In this document: piece by piece, positions 27,819-37,441 of the stretch | Layout: each line of letters begins with the position of its first letter | Numbering within the stretch: position 1 is the stretch's first letter | DNA from: SAR116 cluster bacterium AG-390-L20 | Lineage (GTDB): Bacteria; Pseudomonadota; Alphaproteobacteria; Puniceispirillales; Marisalimonadaceae | Assembly (NCBI GenBank): GCA_003278095.1 | Contig: QCHB01000007.1 | Location: 1 to 64,000, forward strand | Reading direction: 5' to 3' | Length of the DNA: 64,000 nucleotides | Program-made: the position numbers and the translations under genes | Notes under the pieces: generated by a model | What the model was told of the DNA's origin: nothing | The model's database searches: none | Seen by the model: the letters and a program-made list of their open reading frames with translations, nothing else

Positions 27819-28769
27819 TTGAAATTTAATTTTTTTAATCCACAGGTAACTGATAATCCTGTTTCCTCTCTTACTATGTTAATCATAGGTGTTATAATCT
27901 TATCTTTACAAGATAGTTTAATTAAATACATGGCTAGTGAAACAAGCTTTTGGCAACTTCAATTTATACGTTCAATCGGAAATATTATTTTGTTATTTGG
28001 TATTGCTAAGATAACTAATGGGATTGACATTCTATTTCCACTTAAATGGAAACCGGTATATTTGAGAGCATTGACAATGACTACCTGCATGTTTTGTTTT
28101 TTTGCAGCGTCGCCACAATTAAGTTTTGCTCAAATGGCAGCAGGTCTTTATACATTCCCAATCTTTGTATCTTTATTAGCAATTATATTTCTTAAGGAAA
28201 GAATAGGTTTATGGAGATTTTTTGCCCTAATATTAGGAAGTTTTGGAGCTTTGCTTATTTTAGAACCATGGTCTGAAAAATTTAAATTTTTACAAATTTT
28301 ACCTGTCATGGCAGGCTTTTTCTTTGCTTGTAATATTATTTTAATAAGGAAGTACTGCAGGCAAGAGTCTGTTATGTCTCTTACTTTAGCTGTAGGGGTA
28401 ATGTTTTTTATTTCAGCATCGCTAGGAATATTGTTATTTGAATTAATATTTCAAAATAATTTTCTTAGGGGGAATAGTCCATTTGTTTTTATAGGTTGGC
28501 CATCTTTAACTCTAATTGTTTTTGTATTTTGCTTTTCGTGTTCAATTCTTAATATTTCGGGTAATATTCTATTGGCAAAAGCATACCAGACAGCAGAAAG
28601 CAGCTGGTTGGCACCAATGGATTATTCTTATTTAGTATTTGCAGCTATTTGGGGAAAGATATTTTTTGGAGTGTGGCCAACTCTTTTGAATTTAATTGGT
28701 ATGTTCTTTATAGCTTTTTCTGGTATTTTGATAGCCTTTCGTGAGCAAAGAAAGTTAAAGTCTAATTAG
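27819..28769 (+). CDS. EamA-family (DMT) transporter
   Basis: The 316 aa inner-membrane protein has about ten hydrophobic helices in two EamA repeats (LIIGVIILSLQDSLIKYM at the start; FVSLLAIIFLKERIGLWRFFALILGSFGALLIL closing repeat one). It is a probable metabolite exporter, substrate unknown. The start is TTG; an upstream mini-ORF (ATG at 27805, MVLRY) stops at a TGA overlapping this TTG, which may allow reinitiation. It overlaps the convergent Pif1-like gene by 8 bp. Confidence 0.88.
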   Translation: MKFNFFNPQVTDNPVSSLTMLIIGVIILSLQDSLIKYMASETSFWQLQFIRSIGNIILLFGIAKITNGIDILFPLKWKPVYLRALTMTTCMFCFFAASPQLSFAQMAAGLYTFPIFVSLLAIIFLKERIGLWRFFALILGSFGALLILEPWSEKFKFLQILPVMAGFFFACNIILIRKYCRQESVMSLTLAVGVMFFISASLGILLFELIFQNNFLRGNSPFVFIGWPSLTLIVFVFCFSCSILNISGNILLAKAYQTAESSWLAPMDYSYLVFAAIWGKIFFGVWPTLLNLIGMFFIAFSGILIAFREQRKLKSN

Positions 28770-30048
28770 GAAAAGACAAACTTAGGTTATTATTAAAAAG
28801 TATATCTGAGATATTTATTGGCCTAGTTAAAAATAATCCCTCTAAAGATGTTACTCTACTCAAAGCCACGTAGGTTTGACCAGGTGCAAAAGAACCTCTA
28901 TCTAAATCAATTATAACTTTTTCAAAAGTTTGTCCTTGGCTTTTATGAATTGTTACTGCCCAAGCCAATTTGATCGGATATTGGGTAAAAGTTGCCACAA
29001 CTTCATGTAAAACTTGACCATCTTTTATTAAATAATCAAATTTTTCCCAAGTGTCTTGTGTTATTTTATGAACCTTATTTTTTATTTTCAAATGAATGCT
29101 ATCATGCGTTAAATCAGTAACTATCCCGATAGAACCGTTCACCCATCTCTTAGGAGATTTAATATCATTTTTAATTAACATTACTTGAGCACCAACTTTT
29201 AACTCAAGAACTTCGTCAGCGGGTTTTTCTTTAAAGTCGCCTGTTTCTGACGATTGATATGAAAATATTTCATTACTTATACTTTTAAGATTTGCACTAT
29301 TAATAGCGTCAACCTTACGATTAGTGGGTGATAATATTATAGACTCATATAAATCATTAGATCCTTGATTAATTACTTTGTTATTTAAGGGTATGAGATC
29401 TGTTTTAGTTATATTTCCAGATCTAATCTTATTAAGTATGTCAATAAACTCAGTATCTTTTTGTCTATATATTTTTGTGAGTTCATATGTCCTTATATTA
29501 CTATTTTCATAACAATTAGCATGAAAGAAATAATGTCCATTAGGATAAAAATTATCAAAGATATCTTTTTCATTATCTCGTATCACTGGTGGAAGTTGAT
29601 GAATGTCACCTAAAAGTATAACTTGAACTCCACCAAAAATTTCATCATTATTCCTATTAAGTCTTAGTGACTGGTCTATTGCGTCAAGAACGTCACATCT
29701 AATCATAGAACATTCATCAATCAAAATAGTATCAACGTTTTTAATTAAATTGCTTCTTAATCTTTTAATTTTTTCATTGATTAATATTCTGGGTGGGAAT
29801 AAGAAAAAGGAATGTATGGTTTTACCTTTGGCTTTAATTGCAGATATCCCTGTTGAAGCAAGTATAACAAAATTTTTTTTAGAGTTGATACGAAAGTATT
29901 CTAATAATGTTGTTTTACCAGTCCCAGCTTTACCAGTAATAAAAATATTTTGATTAGAATATTCCATCTTATTAAAAATATCTTTGAATTCATATTCGAG
30001 TTCAATAACATTAGGTATATGACTGTTTTTATTGATTTTAATTTCCAT
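28762..30048 (-). CDS. Pif1-like SF1 DNA helicase / AAA ATPase
   Basis: The 428 aa protein has Walker A FITGKAGTGKTTLLEYF (about 37), motif Ia ILASTGISAIKAKGKTIHSFF, Walker B ILIDECSMIRCDVLDAID, motif III VILLGDIHQLPPV, and C-terminal WAVTIHKSQGQTFEKVIIDL and YVALSRVTSLEGL. This is the Pif1/RecD-like superfamily 1B pattern. It is likely a 5'-3' helicase that clears structured DNA or helps replication restart. It ends 1 bp from gntK on the same strand. Confidence 0.9.
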   Translation of the reverse strand: MEIKINKNSHIPNVIELEYEFKDIFNKMEYSNQNIFITGKAGTGKTTLLEYFRINSKKNFVILASTGISAIKAKGKTIHSFFLFPPRILINEKIKRLRSNLIKNVDTILIDECSMIRCDVLDAIDQSLRLNRNNDEIFGGVQVILLGDIHQLPPVIRDNEKDIFDNFYPNGHYFFHANCYENSNIRTYELTKIYRQKDTEFIDILNKIRSGNITKTDLIPLNNKVINQGSNDLYESIILSPTNRKVDAINSANLKSISNEIFSYQSSETGDFKEKPADEVLELKVGAQVMLIKNDIKSPKRWVNGSIGIVTDLTHDSIHLKIKNKVHKITQDTWEKFDYLIKDGQVLHEVVATFTQYPIKLAWAVTIHKSQGQTFEKVIIDLDRGSFAPGQTYVALSRVTSLEGLFLTRPINISDILFNNNLSLSFPN

Positions 30049-30049
30049 A

Positions 30050-30550
30050 CTAAGGCTTGCTATTTTTAAAAATTGACATTAATTGATTGACCATTTTATC
30101 TGGTTCTAGGGGTTCATCTAAAGTTATGGCTTTTTCAGGCTCTTCTAAAATTGAAAATTGGCTTTCAACCAAGCTGTTTGGCATGAAATGATTTTGCCTA
30201 CTACTTATCCTTTTTCGAGCTGTTTCTTTCTTAATCTTTAAATAAACTAAATAATAATTCTTAACATTAAGTATTGTCCTATATTTTTCTTTGAGGGCGG
30301 AGCAAGTGACAACAAGATTTTCTTTTTCTTCCCTTTTAATAATTTCATCTCTAATTTTAATAAGCCAATCATATCTATCCTCGTCATTTAAGGGGATACC
30401 CGAACTCATTTTCTTTACATTATTTTTACTGTGATAGTCATCTCCTTCTATTAGAAAAGCATTCATTTTTTTACAAAGTTTTTCTGCAATTGTTGTTTTT
30501 CCCGAACCAGCAACACCCATAATCAAAAAAGTAACAAATTTTTTATTCAT
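30050..30550 (-). CDS. gntK: Gluconokinase
   Basis: GntK phosphorylates gluconate to 6-phosphogluconate. The 166 aa P-loop protein has LIMGVAGSGKTTIAEKLCKKM, FLIEGDDYHSKNNVKKMSSGIPLNDEDRYDWL and VVTCSALKEKYRTIL, a very close gluconokinase pattern. Its start overlaps the gnd stop by 4 bp, and its product is the substrate of the neighbouring 6-phosphogluconate dehydrogenase, so the two form a short gluconate-to-ribulose-5-phosphate unit. Confidence 0.94.
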   Translation of the reverse strand: MNKKFVTFLIMGVAGSGKTTIAEKLCKKMNAFLIEGDDYHSKNNVKKMSSGIPLNDEDRYDWLIKIRDEIIKREEKENLVVTCSALKEKYRTILNVKNYYLVYLKIKKETARKRISSRQNHFMPNSLVESQFSILEEPEKAITLDEPLEPDKMVNQLMSIFKNSKP

Positions 30551-31926
30551 AATTTAGTCCAATAAGGTTTTATCTTGTTGTCATCCTTTTTATTCTTTAT
30601 TGGATGAAGTCCAAAAAAACTTCTTTGTAATTGGATAGTTTCTCCAATTTTATGATTTGAAAAAATTAAATCGTAATATGCAAGATTTGAAGATAAGACA
30701 GGGCAAGGGAGGCCAGATCTTATTCCGTTTGAATTAAATTCCCTTATTAATTTGAATTTTTTTGAACATTTTTCTTCAATTAAACTATGTAGAAATTCAA
30801 AATTTAAGTTTTTGTGATTTTTATATTTTTGAGATATAAAATTAATGTAATCGCCTTGTAATATACATCCTGCACTCCATGCCTGAAAAATATCCTCTAT
30901 GTTATAATCAAAAAAATCCCAAACATTAGATTTTTTTATAAGATTAAGGCCTTGATATAGGGAGCAGGCAAAATTAAAAAAGATGATTTCTTCGAGGGGT
31001 ATTTCAACGTCGTCAATTTTTTCAGAAAGTATTTGATCATTATTTTTAACTTTTGATTTTTGCTTAAAATTATTTGAAAGAGACCTTGTAGAAACAGCTT
31101 CATAAATTGATGGAATACTTACTCCAAGTTCTAAAGCTGCCTTTATGGCCCAAATTCCTGTTCCATTTTGCTCTATTTTGTTATCTACTTCGTCTATGAA
31201 ATATTGGCTATTATTATTTTGAGCACTTATAATTTCCGAGGTAATTTTTAAAAGAAAAGAAGAGGACTGGGTTTTTAATATTTCTTCGAATTTTTTAGCT
31301 CGTAAATCATTATCCATATTATAAGCGTGTTCTAAAATATTACTTATTTCTGCTAATCCTTGCATAAGTGCATATTCAATCCCGTTATGAATTAATTTTA
31401 CAAAGTGACCGGATCCCGCGCTTCCAAAATAACAGCAGGCACTTTTGTTATCAATTTTAGCGCTTATATCTTCAAATATACACCTTACATTTTCCCATGC
31501 GCTTCTTGAGCCTCCAACCATTATAGCAGGGCCGTCTTTAGCTCCTCTAGGCCCGCCTGAAATACCAATTCCTAAAAAACTAATATTATGATCCTTTAAA
31601 AGTTTTTCTCTTTTAATCGAATGTAAATATAATGAATTTCCTAGATCTGCAATTATATCTTTTGGGTTTAAATAATTTATTAAATCACTTATACACTCAT
31701 CAATTTTATTTGCTGGAAGGCTTAGCAATATTATTCTTGGTGAGGGGGTCTTATCAATTAGCTCTTTAGTAGAATTTAATAAACATAAATTTTTGATATT
31801 GTCATTATTTATGCTTTCAACAATTAATTTATTTTTTTCATACGCATTTACTTGATAATTTTTAGAAACCATATTTTTAGCTAAATTATAGCCCATTGAA
31901 CCAAGTCCAATAAGTGCAATATTCAT
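30547..31926 (-). CDS. gnd: 6-phosphogluconate dehydrogenase (decarboxylating)
   Basis: This enzyme oxidises and decarboxylates 6-phosphogluconate to ribulose-5-phosphate. The 459 aa length is near the long (about 470 aa) form. Motifs are IALIGLGSMGYNLAKNM (NADP fold), GIGISGGPRGAKDGPAIMVGGS, FVKLIHNGIEYALMQ with the catalytic Lys, GTGIWAIKAALELGVSIPSIYEAVSTRSLS, and the C-terminal LIREFNSNGIRSGLPCPVLSSNLAYYD. The AKDGP segment differs somewhat from the usual ARxGPS. It is coupled to gntK. Confidence 0.94.
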   Translation of the reverse strand: MNIALIGLGSMGYNLAKNMVSKNYQVNAYEKNKLIVESINNDNIKNLCLLNSTKELIDKTPSPRIILLSLPANKIDECISDLINYLNPKDIIADLGNSLYLHSIKREKLLKDHNISFLGIGISGGPRGAKDGPAIMVGGSRSAWENVRCIFEDISAKIDNKSACCYFGSAGSGHFVKLIHNGIEYALMQGLAEISNILEHAYNMDNDLRAKKFEEILKTQSSSFLLKITSEIISAQNNNSQYFIDEVDNKIEQNGTGIWAIKAALELGVSIPSIYEAVSTRSLSNNFKQKSKVKNNDQILSEKIDDVEIPLEEIIFFNFACSLYQGLNLIKKSNVWDFFDYNIEDIFQAWSAGCILQGDYINFISQKYKNHKNLNFEFLHSLIEEKCSKKFKLIREFNSNGIRSGLPCPVLSSNLAYYDLIFSNHKIGETIQLQRSFFGLHPIKNKKDDNKIKPYWTKL

Positions 31927-31990
31927 ACTATCTATTACCCATTTTATTTAAAAATTATTTTTTTATAACAATATAAAATATTGTTTACTA

Positions 31991-32881
31991 TTAGATTTTA
32001 CTTAACTTAGATCTTGTTTGACTTACATATAGAATTATTCCTCCAACAATTATTAAAATCGTTCCAATAATACTGATTTTGTCAGGTAAAATTTGAAAAA
32101 TAAAGAAATCATAAATACATACAAAAATCAAAGTGAAATAAAAAAAGGGTGCTACAAAATGAGCTTCACTTCTTTTCATTGCTTGAATAAAACATATTTG
32201 TGCGCAAAGCATGAGTGTACCAACAAAAAACAAAGCTAAAATTTGTTTTATGTTTGGTGAAATCCAGATGAAATATATCGGTATCGATGAAATCATTAAT
32301 CCAATTCCATTATTTATTAGCAATATTTGTTTAGGTTTTTCTTCTATTGTAAGAATTTTTATAAATATAGACTCTAGTCCTAAAGCTAAAGCTCCAAAAA
32401 TTAATAATATATAGACAAATTGTATTTCTAGAAGATTATTTTCTGGCCTAATTAAAACAATTGCTCCAATAAAGGTAATAGCCACCGCGAACCATTTTAT
32501 AGTTTTAACAGTTTCTCCTAATAATGGTATAGCAAAAATCATTGTAAAAATTGGGTTGATAAATATCAAAGCTGTTGCATCTGAAACAGGTATTAGAATT
32601 GAAGTTCCGAATAATATAGTTATCCCAATCCATCCACAAAAAGATCTACTAAAATGAAGTTTATAGTTAGGTTGAATTATTTTTGATTTTGTTTTCAAAA
32701 AAAAAAGAAAAATTAAAATAAATGCAAAAAAAAATCTAGAATGGCTAATTTGCATTGGATTTAATGGTTTTCCCAATAAGTCTGTGCCCAATACTTTAGC
32801 GATCATAGTTGTTCCACCAATAAATAAAGAGACAAAAATCATGTAGCAAATTGAGGAAAGTGTATTATTTTTAATTATCAT
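31991..32881 (-). CDS. EamA-family (DMT) transporter
   Basis: The 296 aa protein has ten predicted helices in two EamA repeats, including MIFAIPLLGETVKTIKWFAVAITFIGAIVLIRPE at the end of repeat one and the C-terminal ISIIGTILIIVGGIILYVSQTRSK. It is a probable small-metabolite exporter of unknown substrate. Its start overlaps the end of the preceding EamA gene by 11 bp, so the two are a tandem, co-translated pair that may work together as a hetero-oligomer or derive from an old duplication. Confidence 0.88.
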   Translation of the reverse strand: MIIKNNTLSSICYMIFVSLFIGGTTMIAKVLGTDLLGKPLNPMQISHSRFFFAFILIFLFFLKTKSKIIQPNYKLHFSRSFCGWIGITILFGTSILIPVSDATALIFINPIFTMIFAIPLLGETVKTIKWFAVAITFIGAIVLIRPENNLLEIQFVYILLIFGALALGLESIFIKILTIEEKPKQILLINNGIGLMISSIPIYFIWISPNIKQILALFFVGTLMLCAQICFIQAMKRSEAHFVAPFFYFTLIFVCIYDFFIFQILPDKISIIGTILIIVGGIILYVSQTRSKLSKI

Positions 32882-33821
32882 TTATTTTAATTATTTTAGA
32901 GATTGGTGTGTAGAAAATCTCTAATATAACGAAACCAGTTATTACAAATATTGCTATTAATTGATTGATGCTGATATCGTCCTTCAAAATAAAAAAAGCG
33001 AGGCAAAGTGCTATTACAGGTTTTAAAAAGAATAAATAATTACCTCGAGCAACATCAGGTATTTTAGAAAGTCCCCACAGCCACAAAATGAAGGCAATGC
33101 AAGTGTTCCAAATACCAAGTGCAATGATTGAAAAATATTCAACACTTGATCGATCAAAAAGATCAAGTGGGTTTACCCATATACCCCAGATTATGCCAAT
33201 AGATGGATATAATGCCAAAAATCCAAGGGTGAAAGTGTATGTTGTCATTCGAACAGATCCGTATAATTGCACATAAGGCTTTACCATTACAAGATAGATT
33301 GCGCCAATTAGAGCGCATCCTATTGATAAACATATTCCAATTAAACTGTTACTTGTTCCACTAAGTTGATCAAGATAACCATCCGTTAACAAAAATATGC
33401 ATCCTAAGAAAGCTCCAATACCACTGATAATTTTTGGAGGTGTTATTTTTGTTCCTTCAATAACTCTTGCCACAAAAACCACACCTATCGGCATTATTGT
33501 TACCATAGTGGCAACTTGTACAACAGATGCAAAATCTAAAGCCCAGTGAAATAGAAATTGACCGAAAGCCATTCCTAAAACAGAAAGAATTACAATAGGA
33601 TAAGCATTTTCTTTTAGTGGTTTAATTAATTTTCTAGAAGTAGGATTTAACATGCATAGAATTAAGAGTGCAAATCCTCCTAATCCAAATCTCCAAACAG
33701 AGACTTCAACACCAGTTATACCAGATAGTTTTACAAAAAATTCTGAACTAGCATGCCCACATACACCTAAAAAAGCAGCTAAGTACGCTAATATGATAAT
33801 TGTTTTATTACTTTGCGTCAT
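32871..33821 (-). CDS. EamA-family (DMT) transporter
   Basis: The 316 aa protein has about ten helices with the EamA layout (FLGVCGHASSEFFVKLSGITGVEVSVWRFGLGGFALLIL; repeat-two end VIALCLAFFILKDDISINQLIAIFVITGFVILEIFY). It is the first gene of a tandem pair with the 31991-32881 transporter. The 30 bp between it and the Mo-hydroxylase large subunit leave little room for a promoter, so it may be co-transcribed with that enzyme and move one of its substrates or products (inference). Confidence 0.87.
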   Translation of the reverse strand: MTQSNKTIIILAYLAAFLGVCGHASSEFFVKLSGITGVEVSVWRFGLGGFALLILCMLNPTSRKLIKPLKENAYPIVILSVLGMAFGQFLFHWALDFASVVQVATMVTIMPIGVVFVARVIEGTKITPPKIISGIGAFLGCIFLLTDGYLDQLSGTSNSLIGICLSIGCALIGAIYLVMVKPYVQLYGSVRMTTYTFTLGFLALYPSIGIIWGIWVNPLDLFDRSSVEYFSIIALGIWNTCIAFILWLWGLSKIPDVARGNYLFFLKPVIALCLAFFILKDDISINQLIAIFVITGFVILEIFYTPISKIIKINDN

Positions 33822-33851
33822 AAAATTAAAACAAAAATCAAAACTTTAAAA

Positions 33852-36089
33852 CTAGTTACCTTCGATAATTTTCAATACCTTTGGTGGTGACATCGGTAAA
33901 CTATAAGATCTTTTTCCAATAGCTTGATATACAGCATTTGAAATGGCGGCCAAAGGTGGAACCAGTGGAACTTCACCTACACCTCTAACACCTTGCGGAT
34001 GTTTTGGGTTAGGAACTTCAATTAAAACTGTATCTAGCATAGGTAAATCAGAACAAACTGGCATTCTATAATCAAGGAACCCTGTGTTATCCAAATGACC
34101 TTGTTTGTTATAAATATACTCTTCACTCAAGGCCCATCCAATTCCTTGCGCACAGCCACCTTGCAGTTGACCTTCAACATAATCTGGATGAATAGCCTTT
34201 CCTACGTCCTGTATAGAAGTGTATTTTTTTACTCTTACTATGCCTAAGTCCATATCAACTTCAACATCACAAATATGAGTTGCAAATCCGCCTTCAGCTC
34301 CTTCAGTGTTCACTTGATAACCTGCACCAATAGGTCCTCCAGTGGCTGTAGCTTTACCAGCCAATTCTGCTAAAGATAATGGATCAAAATTACCAGCATT
34401 ATCTCCAGCTGGACGAGCTTCACCATTTTCCCATTCAATAGCTTCTTCATCAATTCCCCAAATTTTAGCGGCTCTTTGTTTAAGTTGCTTAATTACTATT
34501 TTAGCGGACTCAGTTACAACCATTGCAGATGCAAATAAGACTCTACTTCCTCCAGTCAAATTACTATATCCAATGGTTGCAGTGTCTCCTATTAACACAG
34601 AAACTCTATCATGATGGATACCTAAAAGTTCTGCGGTAATATTTGCTATAGAAGCTCTAGAACCCCCAATATCAGGGTGACCAGTAGTAACAACTACATT
34701 TCCATCTTCTGTAATATTAAGTTGTGCACTAGATTCTCCGCCAGCATTAAACCAAAATCCACTTGCAACACCTCTTCCTTGATGCTTCCCTAGTTGGGAT
34801 TTGTAATGTGGATGGTTTATTGCAGCATCTAAAGTTTCCATGTAACCCATTGTTGGATACGTTGGCCCATGTACAGCTTTGGTGCCTTCTTTTGCAGCAT
34901 TTAATTTTCTTAACTCAAGCGGACAAATTTTTAAAGCTTCTGCAATTTCATCCAATACGCATTCAACGCCGTAAGCGCCAATTGGAGCTCCAGGTGCTCT
35001 ATATGCTGCAACCTTACATCTATTCGAAACAACATCGTATCCAAACGTATGCGCATTAGGAATATCATAAGGCGCTAATGAACATCCAACGGCACCTCTA
35101 ATAGGAGACCCAGGAAATGCACCAGCCTGAAGATAATATGTACCTTGAGCAGCTACAATCTTTCCATCTTTGGTAGCTCCGATTTTAATTTTACTTTTTG
35201 AGCCTGACGTAGGTCCAGAAGCCCTCATTGTATCTTCTCTATTCATCACAATTTTAACAGGACGACCTGTTTTTTGGGACAAAACTGTCGCTAGAGGTTC
35301 AAGATAAACAATTGTTTTACCACCAAAACCTCCTCCAATTTCAGCTGGTATAGCTCTTATATTACTTTGGGGAATACCTGTAAGAAAAGATGTCATGGCC
35401 CTTACCATAAATTGGCCTTGACTTGAACTCCAAATAGTAGCTCTACCATCGGCCGCTACACTTACTAGGCATGAATGAGTTTCTAAATAACCTTGATGGA
35501 CGGCTTCTGTCTTGAAATCTCGTTCAATAATAACATCGGCTTTTGCAAAACCTTCTTCTATATCACCTTTTTTATGCTCTAGCGTACCCGCTATGTTAGA
35601 CGGTTTATCATTAAATTTAATATGATCGTGTAAAATTGGTGCATCTGGTTTAATTGCGTCTTCAATGTCAATTGCCCAAGGTAAAATTTCATAATCTACT
35701 TCAATAAGATTACATGCTTCCTCTGCTATTGCTTCTGTGGTAGCAGCCACTGCTGCTAGTGGATGACCATGAAACAATACTTTGTCTCTAGCCATAACAT
35801 TTCTACACATCCAGCGCATATCTTGTATACCAAGAATTACAGGTTTATCTAAGGGAAAATCAACAATATCCTTAGAAGTAATTACAGCTTTAACACCGTC
35901 GAGAGCTTCAGCTTTTTTTGTGTTAATGGATTTGATCTTAGCATGAGGGTGAGGGCTTCTTAATACATGTCCCCATATCATTCCAGGCATTGTAGTATCT
36001 GAAGAATATTGAGCTCTACCAGTTACTTTTTCTGCACCATCAGGTCTAACAGTGTTTTTGCCGATCCATTTATTACTAATTTCATTCAT
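33852..36089 (-). CDS. Xanthine dehydrogenase family molybdopterin-binding (large) subunit
   Basis: The 745 aa catalytic subunit of a molybdenum hydroxylase. It starts with NTVRPDGAEKVTGRAQYSSD and has the family motifs HQGYLETHSCLV, EIGGGFGGKTIVYLEPLAT, CKVAAYRAPGAPIGAYGVECVLDEIA (active-site loop), and the catalytic Glu in GVRGVGEVPLVPPLAAISNAV. The active-site loop AYRAPGAP differs from the AYRCSFR of true (form I) CO dehydrogenase, so CO oxidation is unlikely; a hydroxylated aromatic, purine or aldehyde is more plausible. It overlaps the 2Fe-2S subunit by one base. Confidence 0.93.
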   Translation of the reverse strand: MNEISNKWIGKNTVRPDGAEKVTGRAQYSSDTTMPGMIWGHVLRSPHPHAKIKSINTKKAEALDGVKAVITSKDIVDFPLDKPVILGIQDMRWMCRNVMARDKVLFHGHPLAAVAATTEAIAEEACNLIEVDYEILPWAIDIEDAIKPDAPILHDHIKFNDKPSNIAGTLEHKKGDIEEGFAKADVIIERDFKTEAVHQGYLETHSCLVSVAADGRATIWSSSQGQFMVRAMTSFLTGIPQSNIRAIPAEIGGGFGGKTIVYLEPLATVLSQKTGRPVKIVMNREDTMRASGPTSGSKSKIKIGATKDGKIVAAQGTYYLQAGAFPGSPIRGAVGCSLAPYDIPNAHTFGYDVVSNRCKVAAYRAPGAPIGAYGVECVLDEIAEALKICPLELRKLNAAKEGTKAVHGPTYPTMGYMETLDAAINHPHYKSQLGKHQGRGVASGFWFNAGGESSAQLNITEDGNVVVTTGHPDIGGSRASIANITAELLGIHHDRVSVLIGDTATIGYSNLTGGSRVLFASAMVVTESAKIVIKQLKQRAAKIWGIDEEAIEWENGEARPAGDNAGNFDPLSLAELAGKATATGGPIGAGYQVNTEGAEGGFATHICDVEVDMDLGIVRVKKYTSIQDVGKAIHPDYVEGQLQGGCAQGIGWALSEEYIYNKQGHLDNTGFLDYRMPVCSDLPMLDTVLIEVPNPKHPQGVRGVGEVPLVPPLAAISNAVYQAIGKRSYSLPMSPPKVLKIIEGN

Positions 36090-36568
36090 TAAACACTCTC
36101 CTTCATATCTTCAGCAACTTCAAGAACCGCTTTTACGATTTTATCATAACCAGTACATCTACATAAATTTCCAGCTAACCAAAATCTTACTTCAGTTTCA
36201 GTTGGTGATGGATTATGATCTAGCAGAGCTTTTGATGCCATCAGAAAACCAGGTGTACAAATACCGCATTGTAACGCTGCTTTTTCTAAAAACTTTTGTT
36301 GTAAGGCATGAAGCTTTCCACCTTCTGACATACCTTCAATCGTCTCTAATTTACTACCTTCGGCTTCAGCGGCTAACATTAAGCATGAGCAGACAAGTTC
36401 ACCATCTAAAATAATACTGCAGGAACCACAATCACCTGAGCCACAACTTTCTTTAGAACCTGTTAACTCTAATTGGTTTCTTAAAACGTCTAACATAGTG
36501 TCATGAGGTTCACATAGATAATCGACATTTTCATTATTAATTTTTGTTGACACTTGAATTTTAGCCAT
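36089..36568 (-). CDS. 2Fe-2S small subunit of molybdenum hydroxylase
   Basis: The 159 aa electron-transfer subunit binds two 2Fe-2S clusters. The N-terminal plant-ferredoxin type cluster ligands are in ESCGSGDCGSCSIILDGELVCSC, and the C-terminal four-helix cluster in LQCGICTPGFLM and LAGNLCRCTGYDKIV. The length equals CoxS/XdhC-type subunits. It lies between the FAD and Mo subunit genes (3 bp and -1 bp spacing) in a three-gene operon. Confidence 0.95.
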   Translation of the reverse strand: MAKIQVSTKINNENVDYLCEPHDTMLDVLRNQLELTGSKESCGSGDCGSCSIILDGELVCSCLMLAAEAEGSKLETIEGMSEGGKLHALQQKFLEKAALQCGICTPGFLMASKALLDHNPSPTETEVRFWLAGNLCRCTGYDKIVKAVLEVAEDMKESV

Positions 36569-36571
36569 AAG

Positions 36572-37441
36572 TTAATTTCCTTTAATTCTATCAATTGTAG
36601 TTAATGTTGCTCTTTTAAATAAAACACCAGCAACTTTTGTTCTGTAATCTATAGTTCCTCTTTTGTCGTCAATGGGGTCGCATAAATCCATGCATATCTT
36701 TGAAACTTTATCCAAAATTTCAGAGTTAAGATCTGAGCCGACCATTATTTTTGATGCTTCTTTTATAAGAAGAGGTGTTGGAGCAACTGCGCCTAAAGAA
36801 ACCCTAGCGGCAGTACAAACGTTGTTTTCAAAAGTAATGTTAACTCCACAACCTACAACAGCAATGTCCATTTCCGTTCTAGGTGTCATCCTCAAATAGG
36901 TGTCAGAAGAGTTTATTTCACGCTTTGGAAATTTTAAGCTTACTAACATTTCTCCGTTATCCAACACAGTTTTTCCAGGACCAATATGAAATTCTTCAAT
37001 TGGTATCTCTCTTTTACCATTTGGCCCAGCTATTAAAGCTATACATCCAGCAGCAATCAATGCTGGCACGCTGTCACCTGCTGGAGATCCATTACAAATA
37101 TTCCCACCTAACGAAGCTCTTCCTTGTATTTGTTCAGAACCAATAAGTCTAAAAGCTTCAAGAACACCTGGCCAAAGTTTAGAAAACTTCTTATTTCTAT
37201 TTAAGTTAACACCTGACACAGAGGCACCAACTACAAATTCATTTTCTGATATTTCTTCTATCGAATTTAATTCAACTATTTTTTTTACATCTATAACTAA
37301 GTTAGGTTTTCTAATTCCACTTTTAATTTGAACTAATAAATCTGTACCTCCAGCTAAAAATCTAGCCGAACCATTTGCTTTTGAATGAGCATTAACAGCT
37401 TCTTCAATTGTTGAGGCTGCTAAGTATTGAGTATCTGACAT
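36572..37441 (-). CDS. FAD-binding (medium) subunit of molybdenum hydroxylase
   Basis: The 289 aa subunit passes electrons from the 2Fe-2S subunit to the acceptor through FAD. FAD motifs are ARFLAGGTDLLVQIKSG and ASLGGNICNGSPAGDSVPALIAAGC, with the C-terminal CO-dehydrogenase flavoprotein domain (VSLGAVAPTPLLIKEA). There is no 4Fe-4S insertion of the 4-hydroxybenzoyl-CoA reductase type, which argues against that enzyme. It is the first gene of the operon, divergent from an EamA gene over 111 bp. Confidence 0.94.
   Translation of the reverse strand: MSDTQYLAASTIEEAVNAHSKANGSARFLAGGTDLLVQIKSGIRKPNLVIDVKKIVELNSIEEISENEFVVGASVSGVNLNRNKKFSKLWPGVLEAFRLIGSEQIQGRASLGGNICNGSPAGDSVPALIAAGCIALIAGPNGKREIPIEEFHIGPGKTVLDNGEMLVSLKFPKREINSSDTYLRMTPRTEMDIAVVGCGVNITFENNVCTAARVSLGAVAPTPLLIKEASKIMVGSDLNSEILDKVSKICMDLCDPIDDKRGTIDYRTKVAGVLFKRATLTTIDRIKGN

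Noticed and set aside
34763-35059. 98-aa + strand ORF inside the Mo hydroxylase large subunit
   Set aside because: It is antisense to a strongly conserved gene with full family motifs; composition and lack of recognisable features mark it as a shadow.
36052-36414. 120-aa + strand ORF over the 2Fe-2S subunit
   Set aside because: It is antisense to a 2Fe-2S subunit whose cluster-ligand cysteines are all present; a shadow ORF.
33852-37441. Aerobic CO dehydrogenase (coxMSL)
   Set aside because: The active-site loop reads AYRAPGAP, not the AYRCSFR that carries the essential cysteine of form I CO dehydrogenase.
36572-37441. 4-hydroxybenzoyl-CoA reductase beta subunit
   Set aside because: The FAD subunit lacks the 4Fe-4S insertion with its cysteines that defines that enzyme.
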